Shown piece after piece: positions 1-15,999 of a DNA stretch of 64,000 nucleotides. The translations under genes and the position numbers were made by a program. The number at the start of each line of letters is the position of its first letter. Positions within the stretch are counted from its first letter, which is position 1. The notes under the pieces were generated by a model that did not search any database, was not told the DNA's origin, and worked only from the letters and a program-made list of their open reading frames with translations. Origin of the DNA: Halichondria panicea (lineage: Eukaryota > Porifera > Demospongiae > Suberitida > Halichondriidae); assembly GCF_963675165.1 (NCBI RefSeq), contig NC_087384.1, positions 6,430,682-6,494,681 on the forward strand, in the 5' to 3' direction.

Positions 1-139
1 CAAGGACATTAATGTACATTCTCATACATACAACACACTCTATGTGATATACAGCAAGCTGCATTTTGATGGGAACACTAACTCTGTGAAAGCTCACGAG
101 AATCCTGTAACATGCAAAGCTGCTAAAACTAAAAACAAA
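1..139 (+). other. possible exon at the window edge, strand uncertain
   Basis: An open frame runs from base 2 and is followed by a good donor-like GTAAGT at 140, so this could be the end of a plus-strand exon. The minus strand is also open here, with a pyrimidine-rich acceptor-like stretch at about 118-139. The neighbouring minus-strand gene already ends with a stop at 324-326, so it does not need this exon. I cannot decide the strand and recognise no domain. Confidence 0.2.
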
Positions 140-323
140 GTAAGTGGTGTTGTTTGTGAATTGGTTATAATTTACCATCAGACAAAGAATGCTCTCCAAG
201 ATGTTACCAACAAAAGACATTGAGTGAGGGCCATAAAGAGAAACAAACATGAACAGAACAGTATCATACCTACATGTGAAATCATACTTAATACACTTAA
301 TAATTATACTGTGTGTGTTATGT

Positions 324-4108
<3,785 letters not shown>

Positions 4109-4318
4109 ATTTATCTTTTTCTACAAACCTCCTATAAACTTGCAGTGTACTAGCCCCACCCCCATTATAGGGCATACAAATGTACCACATTGATAGTGTT
4201 TATGATAGTATCCAGGACAACCTGTCATCAACAATTTCTTTAAACATATTCATTAACACCTCTAGTGAGTGGTGGTGAGATAAAAGGAATGATTTAATAA
4301 ATACAGTTACGGAGAATG
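4109..4318. other. intergenic spacer between the two LRR-EGF genes
   Basis: 210 bp separates the start of the left LRR-EGF gene from the stop of the right one. It must hold the left gene's promoter and the right gene's 3' end. I see no clear core element. Confidence 0.5.
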
Positions 4319-7287
4319 TCATAATGTTGTGCTGTGTTCAAAATCCTTTGCATTTACTCCAATATTATGAGTGACCACCTCTTCATAAGATGGTGGGTGG
4401 TCTGCTCTGCAGAATGTCTGAGGAGGTGCTGTGGGGCACACACCAGACGATCGTCTACTTGTTCCTCCTTCAACATCATGTGACTCGGACTGGATCAGTG
4501 CACCTCCTGGAGTAGAATACGAAGGAGATATTCGCATCTTTTTCTTCAATAAACGTGTCCCAATTCCTAGTATCACTATTACTGCGACTAGTACTACAAA
4601 AACGGCAGCTGTAACACCGACAATTATCGCCAAAGTAGCTCCAGTTGACAGGGCCGGGGACGATGCCGTAGCACCTGGAGTAGAGTCACTTGGGGTTACA
4701 ATAGCAGTAGATGGGTTGGTATTAGTGTTAGGCTGCGTGGTGTACACCTCACAATCCGGTGGGTCCATTTTACATGTGCAGGTTCCATTAAATCGATTAC
4801 AAGACTCCACTCTTGTTCTACATTCACAGTCATGGATACAGTCAGGTCCGTATGTGCCTTCTTCACATTCTGCAATATAGTCAATAATTACTTGCATCAA
4901 ATGCTGTAGATTATATTTACCTTCGCTGCATGCTTCTCCTGTCCACCCAGCTGGACAGTTACACTCTCCAGTGATGTGATCACACCTAGCTACATTCTCA
5001 CAAGCACACACTCCAGCACAATCGTCTCCGTAGTACCCCTCAGGGCATTCTGTTAGACGGTGCAATATGGTAATTTTGTTAGATTTTTGTGAATTCTTAC
5101 CATCGTCACAGAGCAATCCTGTCCATCCAGCAGTACAGTCACAGTCACCTATTATGTGATCACAGCTAGCTTCATTCTCACACATACAAGCCTGGCATCC
5201 GTCTCCATAGTATCCTTCGAGACAGGCTGCATGCATGACAATAAATTAATGTTCAGCTAAAGCTATAAAAACAGTTAAGTAGGAATTAGTATACCTTCAT
5301 TGCATGCTTCTCCTCTCCACCCAGCTGTACAGTTGCACTCTCCAGTGATGTGATAACAACTAGCTCCATTCTCACAAGCACACACTCCAGCACAATCGTC
5401 CCCGTAGTATCCCTCAGGGCATTCTGTTAGATGGACAGGTGTAGTAGGGTGATTTTGTTAGTTTATCTTACTTTCGTCACAGAGCAATCCTGTCCATCCA
5501 GCAGTACAGTCACAGTCACCGCTTATGTGATCACAGCTAGCTCCATTCTCACACATACAAGCTTGGCATCCATCTCCATAGTACCCGTCAGGACAGGCTG
5601 CATAAAATTGATGTTCAGCTAAAGCTATAAAAGTAGGAATTAGTATACCTTCATTGCATGCTTCTCCTCTCCATCCAGCTGTACAGTTGCACTCTCCAGT
5701 GATGTGATTACAGCTAGCTCCATTCTCACATGCACACACTCCGGCACAATCGTCCCCGTAGTACCCCTCAGGACATTCTAACAAGTAGGTAACAATGATC
5801 AACTGACACTGCACGACAAACCATGGATCCATACACATACCTAGACTACAGTTGTCTCCATGATACCCTGCTGCACATTCACATTCTCCAACAGTTGTGT
5901 TGCATGCTCCATTCACACACTGCGGCTCACACGCTATGGGGACCAAGATCGTAAAAATCGTATGAATTAAAACGCCACTACAAAAAACCACATAAGCTAA
6001 AATTAAAATTGCCCTTGTGTTTGAGTGGCACTTAAACTACACTGTAATACACTTACTGCATCCGAAATCCTCAGCGTCTGCGATACTACTCACTGCTACT
6101 ATGGTATTGTTGAAAACTGGAGCTTCACAAAACCCAATGTCAGAGACTAGTGGTTGCTGATTTGTATCAGCGAGGAAGGAGAATAACCATCTCAAGTGGC
6201 AGTCGCATACAAGAGGATTCCCAACCAATATCCTGCATGGGTGAATGAGTACAATGCAAAAATCGTAAAAACATGTACTGTTTTGGAGGTGTCTAACATG
6301 GACACCGACAAAACAGTGTCTAGATACTAGTGCGCATGCGCAAACCTTGCCTCGAGGCTTGACTACGATACACTTTGCTTGACAATGGGATACTAAGTAA
6401 GTTGCAAGTATACTAAGTCCCATAGTACCTCCTCTGAAGCACCTTTCCCATGTACTTCCCATGTACTTCCCATGCATTAACAACTATCTAATAACTTACA
6501 ATTCTGCGATTCTGCTTGGCAGTGAAGAGAAGAGATCACTGGGTAGTGACTCAAAGATATTATTGCCAAGATTTCTGCAGGAATAAGACGAGTAATGAAG
6601 AATATAGTGGTGTACAATATTAACTTACATGATGGGAAAAAATTGCAAGCCATTGAATGTATCAGCAGTGATGCTCCTCAGGAGATTGTTCGACAAAACT
6701 CTACAGCAATAATAAAATATGAAGTTTGCATTATCATTAGTTTGTTTGCTTACAGTGTTGTAAGACTTGTGTTTTCGAACAGATTCTCTGAAATGTGAGT
6801 CAACCGATTATTGCTCAGATCCCTGTTGAGAAGCAAACACATGATTATTTATTAATCGAAGCTAAAGCTCTAGCCACTTACAGTTCCTCTAGGTTAACGT
6901 TGCTCCCAAAACTGCCAAACTCAATGGATGACAAATTGTTGAAAGACAAATCCCTGTATATAGAATAGATACGCTGCAATACCATTCAGCTAGCTAGTAA
7001 AGTTTAACAGAAACTTACAGAGTCTCCAATATGGTGTAATTGACAAGGTCTGCAGTAGTTAGCTCTGTAATCTGGTTGCTACGGAGGACTAGCTCATCTA
7101 CTCGAGGCTGCACATCGTCTGGTAGGGAAGGGAATGAAGTCAATCCTCCACCAGCACAAGTGATGGTGATGGCTGAGCCTGTGTCTGAGCAACCAAAGCA
7201 AGGCAGAGGGGAACAATCCTGTCCTTGAGTAGGTATTACTAGCACAGAGAACAAGAGAACTGCTGCTGCTAGAACACTGGTCGCCAT
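4319..7287 (-). CDS. LRR + EGF type I transmembrane receptor-like protein with a PPxY tail
   Basis: Start at 7285-7287 (MATSVLAAAVLLFSV...), chosen over an upstream in-frame ATG because it gives a clean signal peptide. Exons: 7019-7287 (signal and LRR N-cap), LRR exons 6882-6953, 6754-6822, ~6629-6697 and ~6500-6571, an LRR C-cap at ~6055-6232, and EGF-like exons near 5842-5935, 5650-5778, 5472-5600, 5293-5424, 5101-5226 and 4921-5050. The long last exon, 4319-4871, holds a last Cys-rich module, a Ser/Thr/Pro-rich stalk, one strong transmembrane helix (about 4560-4640), a basic stop-transfer (RLLKKK) and a cytoplasmic tail with HPPSYEEV. PPxY motifs bind WW domains (Nedd4-family E3 ligases, YAP/WWOX). 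The EGF part resembles the MEGF/SREC/Draper scavenger type, combined here with LRRs. A recognition or phagocytic receptor role is inference. Confidence 0.85.
4921..5778 (-). repeat. tandemly duplicated pairs of EGF exons
   Basis: Five EGF exons alternate between two types. One type starts CPEGYYGDDC (5650-5778, 5293-5424, 4921-5050). The other starts CPDGYYGDGC or CLEGYYGDGC (5472-5600, 5101-5226). The spacing of like exons is about 360-370 bp, and intron sequence is shared as well. This indicates tandem duplication of a two-exon unit, about 2.5 copies. Confidence 0.85.
6285..6477 (-). repeat. interspersed repeat, copy 1
   Basis: Intronic segment of the membrane LRR-EGF gene. It reappears in inverted orientation at about 30090-30296: shared GCGCATGCGC core, TACTAAGTCCCATAG, and the repeated CATGTACTTCC block. 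It is likely a short non-autonomous element; I did not define its ends exactly. Confidence 0.6.
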
Positions 7288-7520
7288 AACTGTTTTAGAG
7301 CTTGCACTGTTTATTTTCTCAATGGGATAGCACAATCAATATGGGATGCAGGCTGAGCCCCACCCCCACATTTTGCAGAGACCACGTGTGTCACGTGACC
7401 TCTTTTTTACTCTTCTGAAAGGTCAAAGGTCACTGTGGCTACCTAACTTGTGTGATTTAGAGTGTTTTGTGTGTGTTCTTTTCACTTGTCTCAGTGCACG
7501 CTTCGACTCTCTCTCGAAGG
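7288..7520. promoter_or_regulatory. divergent intergenic region between LRR-EGF receptor and SPT6
   Basis: Only 233 bp separates the two start codons, which face away from each other, so both promoters must overlap or be shared. It contains the palindrome-like CCACGTGTGTCACGTGAC at about 7382-7399 (two E-box-like CACGTG/CACGTGA elements). I see no TATA box in a convincing position for SPT6. That it is a bidirectional promoter is inference. Confidence 0.6.
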
Positions 7521-10500
7521 ATGAGCGGCTCAGAGGATGGCGGTCTTATTAACCAGGAGGCGGAGCAGAGCTCAGATGGAGAAGAGGGCAGTGGTTCAAG
7601 TTCTGATGAGTCGGAAGAAGAAGGTGTTTAAATGTTGATTTGTGCTGTTGCTAGTTTGGTACGATCTATCGATATTGTCCATGTAGTGTATTAGCTACAA
7701 AGGTTAATCGTAATAGTGAAACCCAGCCCAGTTTAGTCTCGTGGGCCATACTCTACAACCTGTAGTATCAGATTATGGAGCATGGCCTGCAAGACTACCC
7801 AATGTTACTACATAAATCTTCCCAAATCTGTGTTAGTTAATACACTTGCACAAGATACACGTACTGTTACACACACCCACACCACACATTAGACACATCT
7901 ACACACACACACACCGCCCCCACACACTAGATACACTAGACACAGGTGACGTTGAGGGTCTGATCAATGACACTGTGTCAGAGAAGGAGGGAAGCAGCTC
8001 TGACAGTGATAGTGGGTCAAGCAGCTCTGAGGCAGATGAGCCAGAGGAGGGAAACAAAATCAAGAGGAAGAGACGTATGTATGTAGTCATGTGTAATGTC
8101 CCCTACTGTCTCCACCATTCTTTACAACCACTGCAAACTTGTTTGAATCAATTGTCCCACTGCAAACCTTTAGACATGATGAGAAATCTTAGAGCATTTT
8201 CCCAGCTATCCTTCACTACTCTCTCTCTCTCCCTTATGTTACATAACCGTGATCTTTATTGGTATGGTCTGACTCTCTGTCACGCTTGCAGCACGGGTTG
8301 ATGACAGACTGGATGCGGATGATTATGCCCTAATTGCAGAGAACACTGGCCTCAAGATCAAACCTGTAAGTGCTTTAGTACAATTATACTATATACAAAC
8401 CTTAAGATTTGCACGCATGTACATGTAGTTAACAATTTAATTATGTCCCATTTCTGAAAATACTGTCAGATATTATAGTTACCGTATAAGTTGTTTATTT
8501 TCGTTAGTGCAAATTTTCGTATGAACTCCCAAATTTCGTATTCTAAAATATTGATATTATTTTCTGTACAGCTCAGGGTGGTGACGTACGTATAACCTAT
8601 TGCACATTAATAATTTCGCATTTTTAATTTTCGGATGATACTCTACAATACGAAAAAGTATGTCTATCGTACGAAATAACTTGCTACAGTATACGGTAAA
8701 ATCGTATGACGTGCTATTAGCGACTGGAGAGTGTACAGCAATTAATCCCGTATTGCATGTTGTTAATGACAACGTATTGTTTTCGAATAATGGCTGCGAC
8801 AGAAAATATTAATAAAAAACTGCAGAGAACTTCATCATACACGATTAGAAATCAATAGTATGGCTACTCGTGCAATAAGAGATTAATAGCACTCATAACA
8901 AGCACTGGCAAGGCTAATAGAAGCTTGCCATTGCTTGTTACTCGTGCTATATTGCACTCTTAACCATGTACTGTTACTTATACTAATTGCATGTATTTTT
9001 CAGTCAGTATTTTATGTTGTGTTTCTCTTCTCAGAAAAAGTTTCGTCGTGTGCACATGCTGGACAGTGATGACGAGGGGGAGGGTGGTGAGCCTCCCGGA
9101 GGTGGGCATGTTGAACCATCACCAGTCACACCCCACACCACAGATGATGTCGATGATATCGCTGGAGTAAGCTTGAGAGTGTGCATACAGTACAGTAGAT
9201 TAGATTGTAGTTATTGGCCCAAAAGTACATCATCATAGCCCATGGTCTTTTGTCGAAATAGGCTGTTTTTTTACCTTCCCAAAATTTTTATGTGACAGGG
9301 CTTATCTTACAATGTAGTTTTGATTATTGATTGCAAGTTGTGGCCTTCCGAAAGTAGCTTGCCAAATTGTTAGTTTTTCAGAAAAACACATACCATAAAG
9401 GTTTCTAGGCATTCCTCAGATGTCACAGCATGTCACAATAATTTGCACTTTTCACGAAGAGCAGACGTGTGTACTGGAGCCATGCTGTTGTTGTATTCAT
9501 ATGCCATGTTGTTGCATCCCCCCTCCTCAGGTGTTTGGTGACAGTGATGATGATGACATGGCTAGCTCCACCCACAGCGGAGACAAGGACAAGATCCTGC
9601 CTCGGGATGAAGAACAGGACGGTGAGAACAATACTATTATCCGTGTCTCTTAGATACAATCTTATCGTGTACATGCACACATGCAATATTAGTATTATTG
9701 TGTGTTTGTCTTCTCTCAGATGATGACTTCATTGTGGATGATGATGGCCGTTCTGTGAGACAGAGGAAGGGTGACGGCACTTACGCTGAGCCGTGAGTTG
9801 TGTGTGTGTGTGGGGGGGGGTGGTGTGAGACAGAGGAAGAGAAACGGCACTTACGCTGAGCCGTGAGTTGTGTGTGTGTGTGTGTGTGTGGGGGGGGGGT
9901 GGTGTGAGACAGAGGAAGGGTGACGGCACTTACGCTGAGCCGTGAGTTGTGTGTGTGTGTGTGGGGGGGGGGTGGTGTGAGATAGAGGAAGGGTGACGGC
10001 ACTTACGCTGAGCCGTGAGTTGTGTGTGTGTGTGTGGGGGTGGTGGTGTGTGTGGGTGGGTGTGTGCAGAGTTTTCGGCTCTGTAAGAACGTATACTAAT
10101 AGAGAGCATTGTGTGTTGGATTAGTTGTCACTGTGAGAAGAAATGGTGATTTTCCCAACACGAGCCTATTTTGATAGCTAACATTGAGTATTCATAACTT
10201 GAGTTAAGATTCTGCATTTTCAATTAAAATATGCATTTTGTAAATGATTGCTTTCTGACTGAACCTCAAAATTTCCGCTGTTGAATGAGATGTTCATTTC
10301 AGCTTCTTTTTTCTTCAGTTCTCTGCTAGAGGCTCAGGAGATATTTGGACTGGACTTTGACCTGTCTGAGTTCAACCAGGTGGCAAGGGACGGGCTGGAA
10401 TCAGACGAGGAGAACGATGAAGACGGTGAATTTGTTGAGGTGAGTAACTGGGGTCAAGGGTCACTGGGGTCAAGCGTTACCTTAGGCATTTCCACACAAA

Positions 10501-13500
10501 TCAAAGAATGAATGTCGATTACAATTGACTCTACTAAATTTGCTCGCACAATAAATTCTTTTATTTTTATGTATTATATTCATGTACTCCTGATTACAAT
10601 TTATAGCCTGGCAACTGTACATCACCATTTCTAATGTATACATGTACATGTACTCTGACCTCTACTCATACAGTACGACAGTGACGTGGATAGCGAGTAT
10701 GGGACCACACCCACCTCTAAACGCACCAAGAAGCCCCGTCGTCGCAAGAAAAAGAAGACGACCATCTACGATGTATACGAGCCGAGTGAACTGGAGAGAG
10801 GTCACTTCCTGGAGAGGGACACGGAGATACGGGTCACAGATATCCCAGAAAGGTCTATATGGTAGTGGGTGTGGTCTATATTGTAGTGGGATGGGTTTAG
10901 ATGAGAGTGGAATCAAAGACCTGAGCTCATTTTTTTTCTGTCAGTTGAAATGTCATATTAATGTACCTGTGTGATCGAGCATGTATTTGTGTCCAGGTTC
11001 CAGACGCGTAACATCCCGGTACAGAAACCAGAGGACCCGGGAGAGCTGGAGGATGAGGCAAGATGGGTCTACGACCAAGCCTTCCTCAACCAACCCATCT
11101 CCAAGCAGGTGACCAGTCGATTCATACATTGTGTAGTACGTACTACCATAATCGTTCTAATTAAAGAATCAGTAAAAAATAATTATTTTTCTAGAAACAA
11201 TGTACGAAAAAAATTGATTTTATATAATTATGGTAGTATATGGGCGTTATAAAAGAGGGCGTCCTAACCGAGGCTGGTTCTATAATTAGAACGCTTACGG
11301 TACTGTACAATGTTAAGTGCTAATGTCTTCACCAAAATTAGCAAATTAATATCTTATATTTATATACTAGTACTTGTATAACATCACCATCCTTGTCTGA
11401 TTGCAAATTGTAGAAATGTGTGCTTACTGTATTTTGCTCACTCGCCATTTATTAATTAACTGAACATTAATTTCCATATTTTTGCAGCCCTACCATCAAG
11501 TGGAGAAGGTCCGAGCTAGTGGGGGTCGAGGTTCCTATGGCAACAAGATGCAAGGGTCGATGGTGCCGAAGATCAAAGAAGCTCTCAATCTGATAAGAAA
11601 CCATTTCTTTGAGATCCCGTACATAGCTAATTATCGACGTGAGTATGTTGAACCTGAGCTGGACATTCATGACCTCTGGAGGATATTTCACTGGGATGAG
11701 AAGGCGAGTGGGCGGGGGAAACCCCTACTAATTAGTGGGCCAAGAAGGTGGGTAGGGGAGGTCCCTACTAATTAGAGAAACATTAGTAGAATGGTTTTGC
11801 TTGTACATGTAGCGTTAAATTTGAACGGCCATGAATTTAGTTCTGTTGGTCCAATAACGTTTATTTTATGATTTTCTGAATGCTTAGAGAGAGACCTTTC
11901 AAATGATCACACACACACACACACACACACCCACACCCACACACACACACACACACCACACGGCCACAGTGGATGCAGCTGAACAGTCGCAAGGCGAGCA
12001 TGAGACGATTGTTTAAGAGAATGAGAGACTATCAGTTTGAGAAGATGAGGGAACAACCGGACAAGGCTTTGACCGAGGACACGCGTCCAATCACAGAGGA
12101 GGATTTCACCAGGTGACCCACTCACTCAACCACATTGTTCAGTACATGCCCTTCCAATAACTACAATCCTCTTCACCTCACTTGAAAAGCAAATAGAACC
12201 ACTACAGTGTACATGTGTATATACATGTACACAGTAGGGTCACACCATGTACACATTCTACACACTTGAAGTAGCATTTCTGCTTTTTCGTTTTTAAAAA
12301 TTTAATTTCAAGTGAAGTTGAAAGGGTTGCAATCAATTCAAATTACTGTATATACGCACAATTTGGTTTCTGTAGCGACCTATCACTGTAGGTACTATCA
12401 AGAGTAGATAAGATAATATAATACTCTTATCTAACTCTTATCTACTCTTGATACTATTTATAGCTAGAAAAATTTGATAAAATTATCAACTTTTTATAAT
12501 AAATATATATAATTTTATCCCCCCCTCAATCACCAGACTGGACTGTGTGATGACACTGGAGGAGCTCACAGACGTACACGCCCACTTTACCCTGTACCAC
12601 GGCCGGGACCTCATCTCAATGCAAAACAGCCAAGTCAGCAAATCCTCCGTCCAATCAGATGAGCCGTCTACTGCTGCTGCTGACAAGGCAAAAAAAGGCG
12701 TCCGACAAGCACACAAGAGCGACTTCTACGCAAAGTGTCAGGAAAATAGTCTCTCGTCTCTAGCTGCTAAATATGGGCTAACTTCCGAACAGTTTGGGGA
12801 GAATCTGAGGGATAATTATCAGCGCCACGAGACAGAGCAGCACACCGTGGAGCCAGAGGAGGCTGCCGAGGACTATGTGGAGCCCATCGGGTGTGTAATG
12901 TGTGTGGGGTGTGGGGGTGTAGGGGGCATCGTGTGAGCGTGTGTGTGTGGGTGCGGTTGCTTAATTCAATGCTTATACAATGTATATTTAGATGCAGTAG
13001 TACATGAACATGTAAAAGAGTGGTGCTAGCTATACACATGTAGTACAGTAGAGCCAAACAGAAGAAAGGAAATGTCTTGCACAGTTAGTTGCTCTGTCTA
13101 GTACTTCTGGCACTTTTTGCTTGCAAAACCAATAAGTCCAAATCTGCCTCGGCGGCATTTTTTTTTCTCCTGTTTCTCGTTATCCTTTTCCTCGTTTTGT
13201 GTTACTATCAGTGAACCACTGTTCAGTGTCACTCCAGCAGGCTCACGTATACGTAGGTCTGGTGTAGCTGGTGTGTGTGCACTTAAGCCTGATGTAGCTG
13301 GTTCGTGTGCACTTAAGCCTGGTGTAGCTGGTCCGTGTCCACTTAAGCCTGGTGTAGCTGGTTCGTGTGCACTTAAGCCTGGTGTAGCTGGTTCGTGTGC
13401 ACTTAAGCCTGGTGTAGCTGGTTCGTGTGCACTTAAGCCTGGTGTAGCTGGTTTATGTCCACTTAAGCCTGGTGTAGCTGGTTCGTGTGCACTTAAGCCT

Positions 13501-15250
13501 GGTGTAGCTGGTTCGTGTGCACTTAAGCCTGGTGTACATGTAGCTGGTGTGTGTATGTTGTTCTTCTCCTGTTTCTCGTTATCCTTTTCCTCGTTTTGTG
13601 TTACTATCAGTGAACCACTGTTCAGTGTCACTCCAGTAGGCTCACGTATACGTAGGTCTGGTGTAGCTGGTGTGTGTACGTTGAAAGGGATAAGTGTCCA
13701 CCAACCACTGTTGAAATCTTGTATAGAAGATTGTCTAACTCTGACATTCTGCTGTTCACTTTGATTGTGAATGTCCTTATCATCGAAGCTGTTGAGACGA
13801 GCTGAGCTCAGCCTGGTAGAGGTTAAGATGAGTAGTATCAAACAAGGGTTCATCATGTTCTACACATGTAGTCAACTCAACTTTTAGCTAGAGCATACAT
13901 ATATTTTTGTCTTACTAGATCACATGACTAAAGCATAGATAGTAGAGCGGAGGGATTGGAAACATATCAGGTGACCAATGTATTGCCCTAGAGAATTCTG
14001 ACACCATGTGTGTTGCATTCCGCAAGTGTTGATTGCGATTGATTGCGAGCCAGCTGCAAAGACAGAGGAGAAGAAACTGAAGAAAACTGCAGTAAGCACT
14101 GGCAGAGCTAGTATGTATGTACAGTGATAATTATCAGCGCCAGAGCAGCACACCGTGGAGCCAGAGGAGGCCGCCGAGGACTATGTGGAGCCCATCGGGT
14201 GTGTAGTGTGTGTGGGAGGGTGTGTGTGTGGGGGGACTGTAGAGGTTGGCCTTTTATTAGGCACACGGTGGTTTATGGGGCATGATGTCATCCCTGATCA
14301 TAATATGGCATGCATGTACAGTAATAGCATAGCGATAACAATTATTATGCAATTAACACATATCACATGTTCACATCATGAGGCTATTTCTATTGAGTTT
14401 TTCAGCGATTCTAATTGGCTAGCTACCTTTCAATTGTTTAAAACTCCCAACGAGCATTAACCCCGATCTGCTGGTCCCTCATTTCTCCATGACGACCGTG
14501 AGCAGAAACTCCCACTCCAATCTTAGCCCTCCCATTGTCACCCTCATAGATTGTCTTTCCAGCATTCATATTCCATTCTCCATTTTCCCCGTTCACTTTG
14601 CCTTCAACCCATCCTCCTCCGTTAGTTTTTGCAGCAGCTATCACGTCGCCTTTAGTGTTTACATCCACAACAGCCTCATTGCTCACAGCCAGGTGAGCTA
14701 TGCAGATGATCAGCATGCAGATTAACAGATACTTCATGGTTGGTCTAGTCTCACTGGTCACTTGCGTTTCGCCTTCTTGTACTTTATATGTCTTCTCTGT
14801 TGTCCACTTGACCTTGGATATGGAACTGGAGCTAGCTTTTCCTCTTATACTACAAGAAATGGGCTGCCCCTCTGGTGAAATGCAATCTGTAAATCTTATA
14901 AACTGTTAATGTTACTGCAAATTTCCCTAGGGTATGTACCTCTGACCTGTACTTTCTGATGTAATCCCTCTTCCTAGCTCGTGACTGTGTGGGTATATTG
15001 GTTCTGATTTCACAATTTTCCCAGGGGTCTGTCGCTTTGAATATCTTTGAATAACATTCAGGGGTCTGTGCTTCAAATATCTTTGAATAACATTCCACTT
15101 CATTATGTATACCCAAGTTCAGAGTTTGTGGGCTTGAACTAATCATTAAATCATTTGCGTTGAACCATCATGACATCCATCGTAAATTATGTGTTGACAA
15201 AAATTAATAAGGTTCATGTATATAATTATACAGGTACATGTACATCACAC

Positions 15251-15318
<68 letters not shown>

Positions 15319-15958
15319 AGCCCATCCGGTGATGTATGTGACTGTGTGCTTAATTCAATAATACTGCATTTGATGTTTGCAAAATCAAATGTATGATGAG
15401 TTAGTCTATATTAACTTGTAGTTTTCTGCTCTAGTACTCATTGCTGGCTGCATCGTAGTTAATATCCAAACCGGAGGCTTTTTTGTTTCTTGCTTCTTGT
15501 TACTATCTGTGAACCACTGTCCAATGTCACTCCATCTGTACTTGGGTCTGGTGTAGCTGGTCCGTGTCCACTTAAGCCTGGTGTAGCTGGTTCATGTACA
15601 TGTATGTTGTGTGGAGTAAGTAGCCCCCAGCCACTGTTGATATCGTCTATAGGACAATGTCTAACTCTGAAACTACTCTGCTGTTCACTTTCGTTCTCTT
15701 TCTGGTGAATGTCCTTATCATCGAAGCTGTTGAGACGAGCTGAGCTCAGCCTGGTAGAGGTTAATATGAGTAGTAGTGCCAAACAGAGGTTCATCATGTC
15801 AGATACATGCAGTCTTGAAACTCAATAACATTAGATATTAATATTAATATTGTTATGTCATAATTATTACCTTATTAGGTTGGCATGCGTCGAATACTAG
15901 CTGTGTTATCTATATAACAACATTCTCCACACACCCACACCCCAGATGATATATAGAG

Positions 15959-15999
<41 letters not shown>

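Larger units (their letters stand above)
12891..15997. other. gene-bearing SPT6 intron, 3.1 kb
   Basis: This is much larger than the other SPT6 introns. It contains three minus-strand intronless ORFs with signal peptides (13098-13856, 14438-14737, 15459-15797), two degenerate copies of the 3' end of the preceding SPT6 exon (about 14126-14230 and 15318-15340), and a (CA)n tract at 15252-15317. SPT6 splices across it cleanly (ATCGG|...|GTTCTTC). Confidence 0.9.

Noticed and set aside
13117-13764. Plus-strand 215-residue repeat ORF ([10 protein letters not shown])
   Set aside because: Mirror of the minus-strand decapeptide array. The minus frame has a signal peptide, a paralogue at 15459-15797 and a sensible start; the plus frame has none of these.
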